64,000 nt of DNA from Burkholderia sp. FERM BP-3421 (GTDB taxonomy: Bacteria > Pseudomonadota > Gammaproteobacteria > Burkholderiales > Burkholderiaceae): assembly GCF_028657905.1 (NCBI RefSeq), contig NZ_CP117782.1, positions 868,001 to 932,000 on the forward strand, given 5' to 3'. The notes under the pieces are model-generated. The model was given only the letters and a program-made list of their open reading frames with translations. It made no database searches and had not been told where the DNA came from. Every line of letters begins with the position of its first letter. Position 1 is the first letter of the stretch. Made by a program: the position numbers and the translations under genes. Of this stretch, positions 49,644 through 58,429 are shown one piece after another.

Positions 49644-50657
49644 TCAGTTCTCGGTGGGTAGCGCGTAGGGCAGCGACAGGAACTGCAGCGCCGGGCCGTC
49701 GGCCGTCGCGAGGTGGACCGTGCCCGTGTCGAGCGCGACCAGCTTGATCTCGACCAGCGCGTCGACGCCGCCGTTCGGCGCGGCCGCCGCGTTGACGATC
49801 AAGCCGCACGGCTGGCCCGGGTCGTCCGAGTGGAACAGCTCGACGCCCGCGCGCGCGGCGCCGGTGTCGCCCGCGACGTGCGCGAGGGCCGTGCGGCGCT
49901 TGATGGTGCCGCGATACTGACTGCGCGCGACGATTTCCTGGCCCGGGTAGCAGCCCTTGCGGAAATTGACCGCGCCGATCACGTCGAAATTCACCATCTG
50001 CGGGACGAACTGCTCGATCGTGGGCTGCGTGATGCGTGCTTCGCCCGCGCGCACGTCGAGCCAGTCCCAGACGGCGGGCGAGACGCGCGCGAGGCGCGCA
50101 TCGAGCGCGGCGAGACGCGCCTCGACGTCGGCGCGCGCGCCGATCCACAGGTAGCGCAGCCGGCCCGCCGCGTCGGGCAGCCGGATCAGCGCGCCCGCGG
50201 GGCCGTCGACCTTGGTGTGCACGCCGTCCGGCAGCGCGTCGAACATGCCGGCGAGCGCGTCGCGCACGTCGCCCGCGAAGCCGACCGCGACGAGCGCGTC
50301 GCCGGCGTCGGCGAGCTTCGCCTTGGCGCGCAGCACGAACATCGACAGGCGCTTCTGCGCGGCGGGCTGCAGGTCTTTCGACACCAGCAGGCGGACGTCA
50401 TGGCCCGCGCGCCACGCGAGGAACGACGCGAGCAGGCGGCCCTTCGGCGAGCAGTAGCCGGCGAGCCGCGCGGCGCCGAGGTCGAGATGCTCGATGTCGT
50501 TGGTCAACTGGCTGTGCAGGAAGGTCGCGGCATCGGCGCCCGCGACGTCGATGATGCCGAACTGCGGCAGCAGCGTATACGCGCCGCTGCGCAGCGCGGC
50601 GTCGAAATCGGCGGAGGACGGAACGGGCAACGCGGGTGAGGCAATCGGTGTGCTCAT
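49644..50657 (-). CDS. ygfZ: Folate-binding iron-sulfur cluster repair protein YgfZ
   Basis: A 337-residue protein of the YgfZ/GcvT family, which uses folate to help maintain certain iron-sulfur enzymes such as MiaB. The signature KGCYPGQEIVARSQYRGTIK with the conserved Cys is intact. Related GcvT-like parts include FLHSQLTNDIEHLDLG and LAGYCSPKGRLLASFLAW. It diverges from mltG across 77 bp, the arrangement usual in Burkholderia and relatives. Confidence 0.95.
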   Translation of the reverse strand: MSTPIASPALPVPSSADFDAALRSGAYTLLPQFGIIDVAGADAATFLHSQLTNDIEHLDLGAARLAGYCSPKGRLLASFLAWRAGHDVRLLVSKDLQPAAQKRLSMFVLRAKAKLADAGDALVAVGFAGDVRDALAGMFDALPDGVHTKVDGPAGALIRLPDAAGRLRYLWIGARADVEARLAALDARLARVSPAVWDWLDVRAGEARITQPTIEQFVPQMVNFDVIGAVNFRKGCYPGQEIVARSQYRGTIKRRTALAHVAGDTGAARAGVELFHSDDPGQPCGLIVNAAAAPNGGVDALVEIKLVALDTGTVHLATADGPALQFLSLPYALPTEN

Positions 50658-50678
50658 GGAAGGCGGGAGGAGTCAATC

Positions 50679-50708
50679 CTGACTTTGGCGGAAGCGAGCT
50701 TGTATTAT
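50679..50708 (+). promoter_or_regulatory. Probable mltG promoter
   Basis: -35 CTGACT (50679-50684), an 18-bp spacer and -10 TATTAT (50703-50708), 26 bp before the mltG ATG. It lies in the 77-bp divergent region shared with ygfZ. Confidence 0.5.
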
Positions 50709-50734
50709 ATGGGGTCTATCTGAGTCACGTTTCC

Positions 50735-51751
50735 ATGTCCCTATTGAAGAAATGCGCCGCCCTGGCGGCGCTGGCCGTCGTTCTGGCCGTCGCGCTCACG
50801 GGCGCCGGCTATTACTGGGCCACCCGGCCGCTGCTGCTGCCCGCGGCGGCGCTGGACGTCACGATCAAGCCGCGCAGCACCGTGCGCGGCGTCGCGCTCC
50901 AGCTCCAGCGCGGGGGCGTGCCGGTCGAGCCCCGCCTGTTCGTCGCGCTGACCCGGGTGCTCGGCCTGTCGAGCCGGCTGAAATCGGGCAACTACGAGTT
51001 CAAGACGGGCGTGACGCCCTACGACGTGCTGCAGAAGATCGCGCGCGGCGACGTGAACGAATACGTCGCGACCGTGATCGAAGGATGGACGTTCAAGCGG
51101 ATGCGCGCCGAACTCGACGCGAATCCGGCGCTGCAGCACGCGAGCGCGGGCCTGAGCGACGCCGATCTGCTGCGCCAGATCGGTGCGTCGGACGCCGAGG
51201 TCGCGCGCGGCAGCGGCGAGGGGCTGTTCTTTCCGGATACCTACCTGTTCGACAAGGGCACGAGCGACCTGAACATCTATCGGCGCGCGTACCGGCTCAT
51301 GCAGTCGCGCGTCGCCGAGGCATGGGCGATGCGCGCGCCCGGGCTGCCGTACCGGAGCGCTTACGATATGCTGACGATCGCGTCGATCATCGAGAAGGAA
51401 ACCGGCCACGCGGCCGACCGCGCGTTCGTCGCCGCGGTGTTCGCGAACCGGTTGCGCATCGGCATGCCGCTGCAGACCGATCCGACCGTGATCTACGGCC
51501 TCGGCGGCGCCTACGACGGCCATCTGCTCAAGCGCGACCTGCTGGCCGACACGCCCTACAACACCTATACGCGCCGCGGACTGCCCCCGACGCCGATCGC
51601 GCTGCCCGGCGCGGCGGCCCTGCAGGCCGCCGTGAATCCCGCGCCGACGACGGCGCTCTATTTCGTCGCGAAGGGCGACGGCACGAGCGTCTTCTCCGAC
51701 ACGCTCGGGGATCACAACAAGGCCGTGGACAAATACATACGAGGTCAATAG
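50735..51751 (+). CDS. mltG: Endolytic murein transglycosylase
   Basis: A 338-residue inner-membrane enzyme. The N terminus MSLLKKCAALAALAVVLAVA is the membrane anchor. The YceG-like domain has the LysM-like part and the catalytic Glu in LTIASIIEKETGHAADRAF, then LQTDPTVIYGLG and YNTYTRRGLPPTPIALPG. It cleaves nascent peptidoglycan strands and sets their length. The start at 50735 is chosen over an upstream extension that lacks a membrane signal. It begins the conserved mltG-tmk-holB series; tmk starts 2 bp after its stop. Confidence 0.96.
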   Translation: MSLLKKCAALAALAVVLAVALTGAGYYWATRPLLLPAAALDVTIKPRSTVRGVALQLQRGGVPVEPRLFVALTRVLGLSSRLKSGNYEFKTGVTPYDVLQKIARGDVNEYVATVIEGWTFKRMRAELDANPALQHASAGLSDADLLRQIGASDAEVARGSGEGLFFPDTYLFDKGTSDLNIYRRAYRLMQSRVAEAWAMRAPGLPYRSAYDMLTIASIIEKETGHAADRAFVAAVFANRLRIGMPLQTDPTVIYGLGGAYDGHLLKRDLLADTPYNTYTRRGLPPTPIALPGAAALQAAVNPAPTTALYFVAKGDGTSVFSDTLGDHNKAVDKYIRGQ

Positions 51752-51753
51752 CA

Positions 51754-52374
51754 ATGGCGCGCGGAAAATTCATTACGTTCGAAGGCATCGATGGCGCGGG
51801 CAAGACCACGCATCTGCCGTGGTTCTGCGAGCAGCTGGGCGCGAAGCTCGCGACGGCGGGGCGCCAGGTCGTCGTCACCCGCGAACCGGGCGGCACGCGG
51901 CTCGGCGAGACCCTGCGCGAGATCCTGCTGAACCAGCCGATGGACCTCGAGACCGAGGCGCTGCTGATGTTCGCCGGCCGGCGCGAGCATCTCGCGCTCG
52001 TGATCGAGCCCGCGCTCGCGCGCGGCGACTGGGTCGTGTCCGACCGCTTCACCGATGCGACCTTCGCCTACCAGGGCGGCGGCCGCGGGCTGCCGCGCGA
52101 CAAGCTCGAGGCGCTCGAGCGCTGGGTGCAGGGCGGCTTCCAGCCCGATCTGACCGTGCTGTTCGACGTCTCGCCGCAGATCGCGAGCGAGCGGCGCGGC
52201 GCGGCGCGCATGCCCGACAAGTTCGAGAGCGAATCCGATGCGTTCTTTTCCCGCACGCGCGCGGAGTACCTGCGGCGCGCGGAGGAGGCGCCGCATCGGT
52301 TCGCGATCGTCGATTCGACCGAAACCATCCCGCAGATCCAAAAGCGGCTCGAAGGCGTGCTCGCGACGCTGTGA
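51754..52374 (+). CDS. tmk: Thymidylate kinase
   Basis: A 206-residue kinase converting dTMP to dTDP. The P-loop is FEGIDGAGKTT, the DRY-like block is SDRFTDATFAYQGGGRGL, and the LID has PDKFESESDAFFSRTRAEYL. REPGGTRLGETLREILL is also diagnostic. It is complete. It starts two bases after mltG and ends 17 bp before holB, in one operon. Confidence 0.98.
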   Translation: MARGKFITFEGIDGAGKTTHLPWFCEQLGAKLATAGRQVVVTREPGGTRLGETLREILLNQPMDLETEALLMFAGRREHLALVIEPALARGDWVVSDRFTDATFAYQGGGRGLPRDKLEALERWVQGGFQPDLTVLFDVSPQIASERRGAARMPDKFESESDAFFSRTRAEYLRRAEEAPHRFAIVDSTETIPQIQKRLEGVLATL

Positions 52375-52391
52375 CGAAGGAACGACGCTCC

Positions 52392-53426
52392 ATGATCTAT
52401 CCGTGGCAAACCGACGACTGGAACCGCCTGCAGGCGCTGCGCGCGCACTGGCCGCACGCGCTGCTGCTGCACGGGCAGGCGGGCATCGGCAAGCTGCGCT
52501 TCGCGCAGCACGTGGCGCAAGGCTTTCTGTGCGAATCGCCGCGCGAGAACGGCGAGCCGTGCGGCGCCTGCGCGGCGTGCAACTGGTTCGAGCAGGGCAA
52601 TCACCCCGATTACCGGATCGTGCTGCCCGAGGCGCTCGCGGGCGAGGCGTTCGCGGCCGCGCAGGCCGATGAGCCCAAGGCCGCCGAGGCCGACGAGGGC
52701 GGCAAGAAAACCCGCACGCCCAGCAAGGAAATCAAGATCGAGCAGGTGCGCGCGCTGCTCGATTTCTGCGGGATCGGCTCGCACCGCGGCGGCGCGCGGG
52801 TCGTCGTGCTGTATCCGGCCGAGGCGCTCAACGTCGCGGCCGCCAACGCGCTGCTGAAGACGCTCGAGGAACCGCCCGCGGGCGTCGTGTTCCTGCTGGT
52901 GTCGGCGCGCGTCGACCGGCTGTTGCCGACCATCATCAGCCGCTGCCGGCAGTGGCCGATGACGGTGCCCGCGCCGGCCGCGGCGGCCGACTGGCTCGCC
53001 GCGCAGGGGGTGGCCGACGCGCCCGCGCTGCTCGCGGAGGTGGGCGGCGCGCCGCTCGCCGCGCTCGCGCTCGCGAGCGACGAGAACCGGCCGCTGCGCG
53101 ACTGGACGCTTGCTCAGCTCGCGGCGGGCGAGGGCTGCGACCCGTTCGCGTGCGGCGAGACCTTGCAGAAGCTGCCGGTGCCGCTCGTGCTGGGCTGGCT
53201 GCAGCGCTGGCTGTACGACCTGCTCGCGCAGCGCATGGCGGGCGCGCCGCGCTATTTCCCGAGCCAGGCGAAGGCGCTCGCGCGCTGCGCGCAGGCGCTC
53301 GACGCGAACGCCTTCGCGCGTTTCATGAAGACGGTCACGCGGCAGCGCGCGGTGGAGAACCACCCGCTCAACGCGCGGCTCGTGTTCGAGGAACTCTTTC
53401 TCGGCTATCGCGACCTGTTCGCCTGA
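52392..53426 (+). CDS. holB: DNA polymerase III delta-prime subunit
   Basis: A 344-residue clamp-loader subunit. LLLHGQAGIGKLRFAQHVAQ is the P-loop-like region, and the zinc-binding Cys cluster is in GEPCGACAACNWFEQGNHPD with another Cys shortly before. The core AAA+ block has ALLKTLEEPPAGVVFLLVSA and LLPTIISRCRQW, with the SRC motif typical of clamp loaders. A short Lys/Glu-rich insertion follows the zinc module (about 93-115, EADEGGKKTRT), variable among species. It is followed by a GNAT gene instead of directly by tatD. Confidence 0.95.
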   Translation: MIYPWQTDDWNRLQALRAHWPHALLLHGQAGIGKLRFAQHVAQGFLCESPRENGEPCGACAACNWFEQGNHPDYRIVLPEALAGEAFAAAQADEPKAAEADEGGKKTRTPSKEIKIEQVRALLDFCGIGSHRGGARVVVLYPAEALNVAAANALLKTLEEPPAGVVFLLVSARVDRLLPTIISRCRQWPMTVPAPAAAADWLAAQGVADAPALLAEVGGAPLAALALASDENRPLRDWTLAQLAAGEGCDPFACGETLQKLPVPLVLGWLQRWLYDLLAQRMAGAPRYFPSQAKALARCAQALDANAFARFMKTVTRQRAVENHPLNARLVFEELFLGYRDLFA

Positions 53427-53455
53427 CCCCGCCACGCCCGCACCCGGATGACACC

Positions 53456-53962
53456 ATGACGCTTGCCTACCGTGACGCCACCCCCGACGACCTGCCCGCG
53501 ATCGTCGCCATCTACAATTCGACCGTCGCGTCGCGCCAGGTGACGGCCGACACCGAGCCGGTCACGGTCGAGAGCCGGCGCGCGTGGTTCGACGCGCACA
53601 GCCCGGCCGGCCGGCCGTTGTGGGTGGTCGAGGCGGGCGGCCGGGTGATCGCCTGGCTCAGCTTTTCCGATTTCTACGGCCGGCCCGCGTATCGTCATAC
53701 GAGCGAGATCAGCATCTACCTCGACGAGGCCGCGCGCGGCCGGGGGCTCGGCGGGCAACTGCTCGCGGCAGCGCTCGCGCATGCGCCGGCGCTGCGCATC
53801 GATACCGCGCTCGGCTTCATCTTCGGCCACAACGCGCCGAGCCTCAAACTGTTCGCCCGCCACGGCTTCACGACCTGGGGGACGCTGCCGCGCGTCGCCG
53901 TGCTCGACGGCGTCGAGCGCGATCTCGTGATCCTCGGCAAGCGCCTCGACGGCGCGCACTGA
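53456..53962 (+). CDS. GNAT acetyltransferase, phosphinothricin-type
   Basis: A 168-residue N-acetyltransferase resembling the phosphinothricin/methionine sulfone acetyltransferase group (MnaT/Pat). Characteristic blocks are YRDATPDDLPAIVAIYNSTV, SFSDFYGRPAYRHTSEISIY and the acetyl-CoA loop ARGRGLGGQLL, then NAPSLKLFARHGFTTWG. Such enzymes detoxify glufosinate-like analogues or methionine sulfoximine. It sits between holB and tatD, separating two genes that are usually adjacent in the mltG-tmk-holB series. Confidence 0.9.
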   Translation: MTLAYRDATPDDLPAIVAIYNSTVASRQVTADTEPVTVESRRAWFDAHSPAGRPLWVVEAGGRVIAWLSFSDFYGRPAYRHTSEISIYLDEAARGRGLGGQLLAAALAHAPALRIDTALGFIFGHNAPSLKLFARHGFTTWGTLPRVAVLDGVERDLVILGKRLDGAH

Positions 53963-53982
53963 ACCTGCATCAGGAACGCATC

Positions 53983-54795
53983 ATGTTTGTCGATTCACAC
54001 TGCCATATCAATTTCGCAGGGCTCGGCGACCGCCTGCCCGAGGTGCTCGAGAATATGCGTCGGCACGACGTGACCCATGCGCTGTGCGTGTCGGTCGATC
54101 TCGAGACCCTGCCGGACGTGCTCGCGATCGCGCGCGAGCACGACAACGTGTACGCGTCGGTCGGCGTGCACCCGGACCACGAGGACGCGCGCGAGCCGAG
54201 CCTCGCCGAGCTGATCGAGCTGGCCGCGCACCCGAAGGTGGTCGCGATCGGCGAGACCGGGCTCGACTACTACCGGCTCGACGGCCGCACGATCGAGGAC
54301 ATGGAGTGGCAGCGCGAGCGCTTCCGCACCCACATCCGCGCCGCGCACGCGACGATGAAGCCGCTGATCGTGCACACCCGCGCGTCGTCGGCCGACACGC
54401 TGCGGATCATGGCCGAGGAGCGCGCCGAGGTGCCGGGCGGCGTGATGCACTGCTTCACCGAGCCCTGGCCGGTCGCCGAGCAGGCGCTCGCCCAGGGCTT
54501 CCACATCTCCCTGTCGGGGATCGTCACGTTCAAGAAGGCCGAGGAGGTGCAGGACGTCGCGCGGCGCGTGCCGCTCGAGCGCCTGCTGATCGAGACCGAC
54601 TCGCCGTACCTCGCGCCGGTGCCTTATCGGGGCAAGCCGAATGAACCTGCGTACGTCAGCCATGTCGGACGCTTTATCGCGGCGGAACGCGGGATGACCG
54701 ACGAGGCGCTCGCCGCCGCGACGTCGCAGAATTTTTTCCGGCTCTTCAAGATCGTCCCCGAGGACGGTTCGGGCCGTGTCTCAACCCAGGGGTAG
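53983..54795 (+). CDS. TatD-family metal-dependent hydrolase
   Basis: A 270-residue amidohydrolase-fold nuclease. Metal ligands are in FVDSHCHINF, Glu in AIGETGLDYYRLDG, His in IVHTRASSADTL, His in VMHCFTEPWPVAEQAL and Asp in IETDSPYLAPVPYRGKPNEP. TatD proteins are 3'-5' exonucleases acting in DNA repair and RNA turnover. The CAGGAACGC site precedes the ATG. This is the YcfH-type paralogue that belongs to the mltG-tmk-holB group. The next gene starts 11 bp later. Confidence 0.94.
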   Translation: MFVDSHCHINFAGLGDRLPEVLENMRRHDVTHALCVSVDLETLPDVLAIAREHDNVYASVGVHPDHEDAREPSLAELIELAAHPKVVAIGETGLDYYRLDGRTIEDMEWQRERFRTHIRAAHATMKPLIVHTRASSADTLRIMAEERAEVPGGVMHCFTEPWPVAEQALAQGFHISLSGIVTFKKAEEVQDVARRVPLERLLIETDSPYLAPVPYRGKPNEPAYVSHVGRFIAAERGMTDEALAAATSQNFFRLFKIVPEDGSGRVSTQG

Positions 54796-54806
54796 GAGTG
54801 AAAAAA

Positions 54807-55520
54807 ATGAAATCGATCAAGTACTTGTCGAAGCAGGGCGCGCTGGCGGCGCTGGCTGCGCTGTGCGTCGCGGGCGGCCTGTCGGCGGCCGCGCCGGCCC
54901 AGGCGGAGTCACTGACCGGCATCGTGAAGGCGGTCAAGTTCGACGACATCGACGACATCGCGAAGCAGCTGAAGGGCGGGCTCGACCCGAACACGACCGA
55001 CGACAAGGGCGATCCGCTCCTCGTGATCGCGGCGCGCGAGAAGTCCGACAAGGTCGCCGCGGCGCTCGCGGCGGCCCCGAACGTCGACCTCGAGAAGACC
55101 GACGCGGCGGGCGAGAACGCGCTGATGCTGGCCTCGCTGAACGGCGACCTGGGCCTCGCGAAGCTGCTGATCGACAAGGGCGCGGAAGTCAGCAAGAAGG
55201 GTTGGACCGCGCTGCATTACGCGGCCACCAACGGCCAGGACGCCGTCGTCAGGCTGCTGCTCGACAAGTCCGCGTACATCGACGCCGGCTCGCCGAACGG
55301 CACCACGCCGCTGATGATGGCCGCGCGCGGCAACCATGCGAGCACGGTCACGCTGCTGCTCGACCAGGGCGCCGATCCGGCGCTGAAGAACCAGCTTGGC
55401 ATCAGCGCGCTCGACTTCGCGCAGCACTACAAGGCGCCCGACGCGATCGAGATTCTGTCGAAGCGCACCGTGCGGATCGGCGCGGGAACGCCGGGCGATG
55501 CGCAAAAAAGTGCAAAATGA
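54807..55520 (+). CDS. Exported ankyrin-repeat protein
   Basis: A 237-residue protein with a signal peptide (MKSIKYLSKQGALAALAALC, cleavage near AQA-E). About five ankyrin-type repeats cover 45-220, for example GENALMLASLNGDLGLAKLL, GWTALHYAATNGQDAVVRLL and GTTPLMMAARGNHASTVTLL. Ankyrin repeats bind partner proteins; exported single-domain forms occur in many proteobacteria with unclear roles. The ATG at 54807 has GGAG eight bases ahead; a GTG at 54798 overlaps that site. It directly follows tatD and precedes the Rap1a/Tai-like gene. Confidence 0.87.
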   Translation: MKSIKYLSKQGALAALAALCVAGGLSAAAPAQAESLTGIVKAVKFDDIDDIAKQLKGGLDPNTTDDKGDPLLVIAAREKSDKVAAALAAAPNVDLEKTDAAGENALMLASLNGDLGLAKLLIDKGAEVSKKGWTALHYAATNGQDAVVRLLLDKSAYIDAGSPNGTTPLMMAARGNHASTVTLLLDQGADPALKNQLGISALDFAQHYKAPDAIEILSKRTVRIGAGTPGDAQKSAK

Positions 55521-55599
55521 CGGTTTTCGGCGCGGCGTCAGGCCGCGCCGTCCGTAGTAGCGGCGGCTCCCGACGCCGCCTTGACATAAGGAACCCCCA

Positions 55600-55953
55600 A
55601 TGTTGCGGGCTATGTTTTGCGCCGCCGCGCTCGCCGTGCCGTTGACGGCGGCTGCCTTTACCGGCGGCGATCTCGACAAGCTGTGCGCGAAGACCGACGT
55701 GAAGTCGCGGGCCTCGTGCGCGGCCTATATCGAAGGCGCGGCGGATGGCGTCTACAACACGATCGACGCGATCGGCGGCACGACCGGGCCGCGCGTCGGC
55801 CAGTATTTCTGCCTGCCGCCCGACATCAAGGCGCAGCAGATGACCGATGCGGTGCGCAAGTACATCGCGGAGAATCCGAAGCTCGCCGACTACAACGCGA
55901 GCACCGCGGTGTCGCTCGGGCTCGGCAAGGCGTTTCCCTGCCGGGCCAACTGA
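55600..55953 (+). CDS. Rap1a/Tai-type exported protein
   Basis: A 117-residue periplasmic protein. MLRAMFCAAALAVPLTAAAF is the signal peptide. The mature part has GGDLDKLCAKTDVKSRASCA followed by YIEGAADGVYNT, then YFCLPPD and AFPCRAN, a four-Cys helical pattern of the Rap1a/Tai family. That family includes immunity proteins against type VI amidase effectors (Tai4, Rap1a), but many members are orphans without a known effector. No effector gene is adjacent, so its role is open. Confidence 0.75.
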   Translation: MLRAMFCAAALAVPLTAAAFTGGDLDKLCAKTDVKSRASCAAYIEGAADGVYNTIDAIGGTTGPRVGQYFCLPPDIKAQQMTDAVRKYIAENPKLADYNASTAVSLGLGKAFPCRAN

Positions 55954-56031
55954 GCTTCAGGGCCGGCGCGGCCGGCCCTTGTCCGACGCGCGGGGCGCGC
56001 GCCCCGTCCCCCTGATCCCGCCACGGCGCTC

Positions 56032-57219
56032 ATGATCACGCTAGACGACCTGCGGCGCATCGCCGATGCGCCGCTCCATTCCTGGCCCGGCACGTTGCTG
56101 ACCTCGCTGCTCGCGGTGCTCGTCGCCGCGGCCGTGCACGGGCTCGGCGCGCGCGTCGTGCGGCGCGTCGCGCGGCCGTATCCGATCACGAGCGCGGTGG
56201 TGCGGTATATCGACAAGCCGTCGCTCGTCGTGCTCGCGTTCCTCGCGCTCGAATTCCTCTGGCTGCAGGTCGCCGATGCGCTGCCGTTCGCGGGCGGGCT
56301 GCGCACCTTCGCGGCGGTCGGGCTGATCGGCGCGCTGACCTGGCTGCTGGTGCGCGTCGCGGCGGCCGTCGCCGAGGCGATCGTCCAGGCCCATCCACTC
56401 GACACGCCCGACAACCTGCAGGCGCGCCGCATCCACACGCAGGCCCGGGTGCTCGCGCGCACCGTGATGGTGGTCATCGTGATCGTCGGCGTGGGCGCCG
56501 CGCTGATGACGTTTCCGAATGTCCGCCAGGTGGGGGCGAGCCTGCTCGCCTCGGCGGGCGTGGCCGGGCTCGTCGCCGGCATCGCGGCGCGGCCGGTGCT
56601 CGGCAACCTGATCGCGGGCCTGCAGATCGCGCTGTCGCAGCCGATCCGGCTCGACGACGTGGTCGTGATCCAGGGCGAGTGGGGCCGCATCGAGGAGATC
56701 ACCGGCACCTACGTGTCGGTGCGCCTGTGGGACCAGCGGCGGCTCGTCGTGCCGCTGCAGTGGTTCATCGAGAATCCGTTCGCGAACTGGACCCGCAACA
56801 GCGCGGAGATCATCGGCACCGTGTTCCTGTTCGTCGACTACCGGTTGCCGCTCGCGCCCGTGCGCGCCGAGCTGGCGCGGCTCGTCGCCGCCGCGCCCGA
56901 ATGGGACGGCCGCGTGCAGGTGCTGCAGGTCACCGACGCGACCGAGCGCGCGATGCAGCTGCGCGCGCTCGTCAGCGCGCGCGACTCGTCGCTGGCCTGG
57001 GACCTGCGCTGCCGGGTGCGCGAAGGCCTGATCGCGTTCATCCAGGAACACTATCCCGACTGCCTGCCGCGCACCCGCGCGGAGCTGTTCCCGCACGCGG
57101 CGACCGACGCGCGCGACGCCGCGCCGGCCGGCCAGCCGGCGGCGCCGTCGGCCGCGAGCACGGCGGCCCGCACGGCCGCGGATCCGACCGCATCCGAACC
57201 TTCCGCCGCGCCGCGCTGA
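56032..57219 (+). CDS. MscS-family mechanosensitive ion channel
   Basis: A 395-residue membrane channel protein. About four hydrophobic spans precede the pore helix region at about 160-185 (VGASLLASAGVAGLVAGIAA and RPVLGNLIAGLQIALSQPI), the MscS signature. The beta domain follows with IRLDDVVVIQGEWGRIEEIT and VVPLQWFIENPFANWTR. It would release solutes on hypo-osmotic shock from the inner membrane. The C-terminal 50 residues are Ala/Pro-rich and probably disordered. It ends 34 bp before an AAA ATPase gene in the same direction. Confidence 0.93.
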   Translation: MITLDDLRRIADAPLHSWPGTLLTSLLAVLVAAAVHGLGARVVRRVARPYPITSAVVRYIDKPSLVVLAFLALEFLWLQVADALPFAGGLRTFAAVGLIGALTWLLVRVAAAVAEAIVQAHPLDTPDNLQARRIHTQARVLARTVMVVIVIVGVGAALMTFPNVRQVGASLLASAGVAGLVAGIAARPVLGNLIAGLQIALSQPIRLDDVVVIQGEWGRIEEITGTYVSVRLWDQRRLVVPLQWFIENPFANWTRNSAEIIGTVFLFVDYRLPLAPVRAELARLVAAAPEWDGRVQVLQVTDATERAMQLRALVSARDSSLAWDLRCRVREGLIAFIQEHYPDCLPRTRAELFPHAATDARDAAPAGQPAAPSAASTAARTAADPTASEPSAAPR

Positions 57220-57253
57220 CGCGCGCCGGTCCACGCCTCTCGCCCAGGACGCC

Positions 57254-58429
57254 ATGTCGCCGCTTTCCGTTCTCGCCATCGCCAACTACCGCTCGCTGCG
57301 CGAACTGATCGTGCCGCTCGCCGGGCTCAACGTGATCACCGGCCCGAACGGCAGCGGCAAGTCGAGCGTCTACCGCGCGCTGCGCCTGCTTGCCGACACC
57401 GCGCAGGGGCGCGTGATTCCATCGCTCGCGCGCGAAGGCGGGCTGCCGTCGACGCTGTGGGCGGGGCCGGAGCGCTTCACGCGCGGCATGCTGGCGGGCG
57501 ACGAGCCCGTGCAGGGGACGACGCGCCGGGACCCGGTGAATCTCAGGCTCGGCTTCGCGAGCGAGGATTTCGGCTATGCGATCGACCTCGGCCTGCCTGT
57601 GCCGGGTCAGACGGAATTCAATTTCGATCCGGTGGTGAAGCGCGAATGCATCTGGAACGGGGCGGTGCCGCGCCCGTCGTCGCTGCTGGTCGACCGGCAC
57701 GGCGCGCTGATCCGCGCGCGCGACGCCGCCGGCGCCTGGCGCAGCGTGCCGCAGCCGGTCGCGAGCTTCGACTCGATGCTGACCGAGTTCGTCGATCCGA
57801 CCAGCGCGCCCGAGATGATCTCGGTGCGCGAGCGGATCCGCTCGTGGCGCTTCTACGACCATTTCCGCACCGACGCGGCTGCCCCGGCGCGCCTGTCGCA
57901 CATCGGCACGCACACGCCGGTGCTCGCGGACGACGGCACGGATCTCGCCGCGGCGCTGCAGACGATCCGCGAGATCGGCGATCGCGAGGCGCTCGCCGCG
58001 ACCATCGACGACGCGTTTCCGGGCGCCGCGGTCGACATCGACAACCCCGGCGGGCGCGGCCGCTTCGAGGTGCTGATGCGGCAGCCCGGCCTGTTGCGGC
58101 CCCTGGCGGCGGCGGAGCTGTCCGACGGCACGCTGCGCTACCTGTTGCTCGCCGCGGCGCTGCTGACGCCGCGCCCGCCCGCGCTGATGGTGCTGAACGA
58201 ACCGGAGACGAGCCTGCATCCGGACCTGCTGCCGGCGCTCGGCCGCCTGATCGCGCGCGCGGCCGAGCGCTCGCAGGTGATCGTCGTGTCGCATGCGGCG
58301 CGCCTGATCGCGACGCTCGAGCGCGAACCGGGCAGCCACTCGCTGGTGCTGGAAAAGGAGCTGGGCGCGACCCGGCTCGCCGACGTCGACGCATTCGACC
58401 GGCCGCCGTGGAAGTGGCCGACGCGCTGA
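57254..58429 (+). CDS. RecF-like AAA family ATPase
   Basis: A 391-residue SMC/RecF-type ATPase. Walker A is GLNVITGPNGSGKSSVYRAL near residue 34, the ABC-like signature is AAAELSDGTLRYLLLAAALL, and Walker B is PPALMVLNEPETSLHPDLLP with a D-loop and the switch His in VIVVSHAARL. Coiled-coil arms are absent; the middle is compact. This is the AAA_21-type architecture shared by DNA repair factors and several phage-defence ATPases, but no TOPRIM nuclease or toxin gene is adjacent. It probably shares a transcript with the MscS gene. Confidence 0.88.
   Translation: MSPLSVLAIANYRSLRELIVPLAGLNVITGPNGSGKSSVYRALRLLADTAQGRVIPSLAREGGLPSTLWAGPERFTRGMLAGDEPVQGTTRRDPVNLRLGFASEDFGYAIDLGLPVPGQTEFNFDPVVKRECIWNGAVPRPSSLLVDRHGALIRARDAAGAWRSVPQPVASFDSMLTEFVDPTSAPEMISVRERIRSWRFYDHFRTDAAAPARLSHIGTHTPVLADDGTDLAAALQTIREIGDREALAATIDDAFPGAAVDIDNPGGRGRFEVLMRQPGLLRPLAAAELSDGTLRYLLLAAALLTPRPPALMVLNEPETSLHPDLLPALGRLIARAAERSQVIVVSHAARLIATLEREPGSHSLVLEKELGATRLADVDAFDRPPWKWPTR

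Noticed and set aside
57254..58429. AAA ATPase as an OLD-type nuclease defence protein
   Set aside because: The protein ends soon after the ATPase signature and Walker B and has no TOPRIM domain; no partner nuclease is adjacent. Kept only as a low-weight idea together with the MscS gene.
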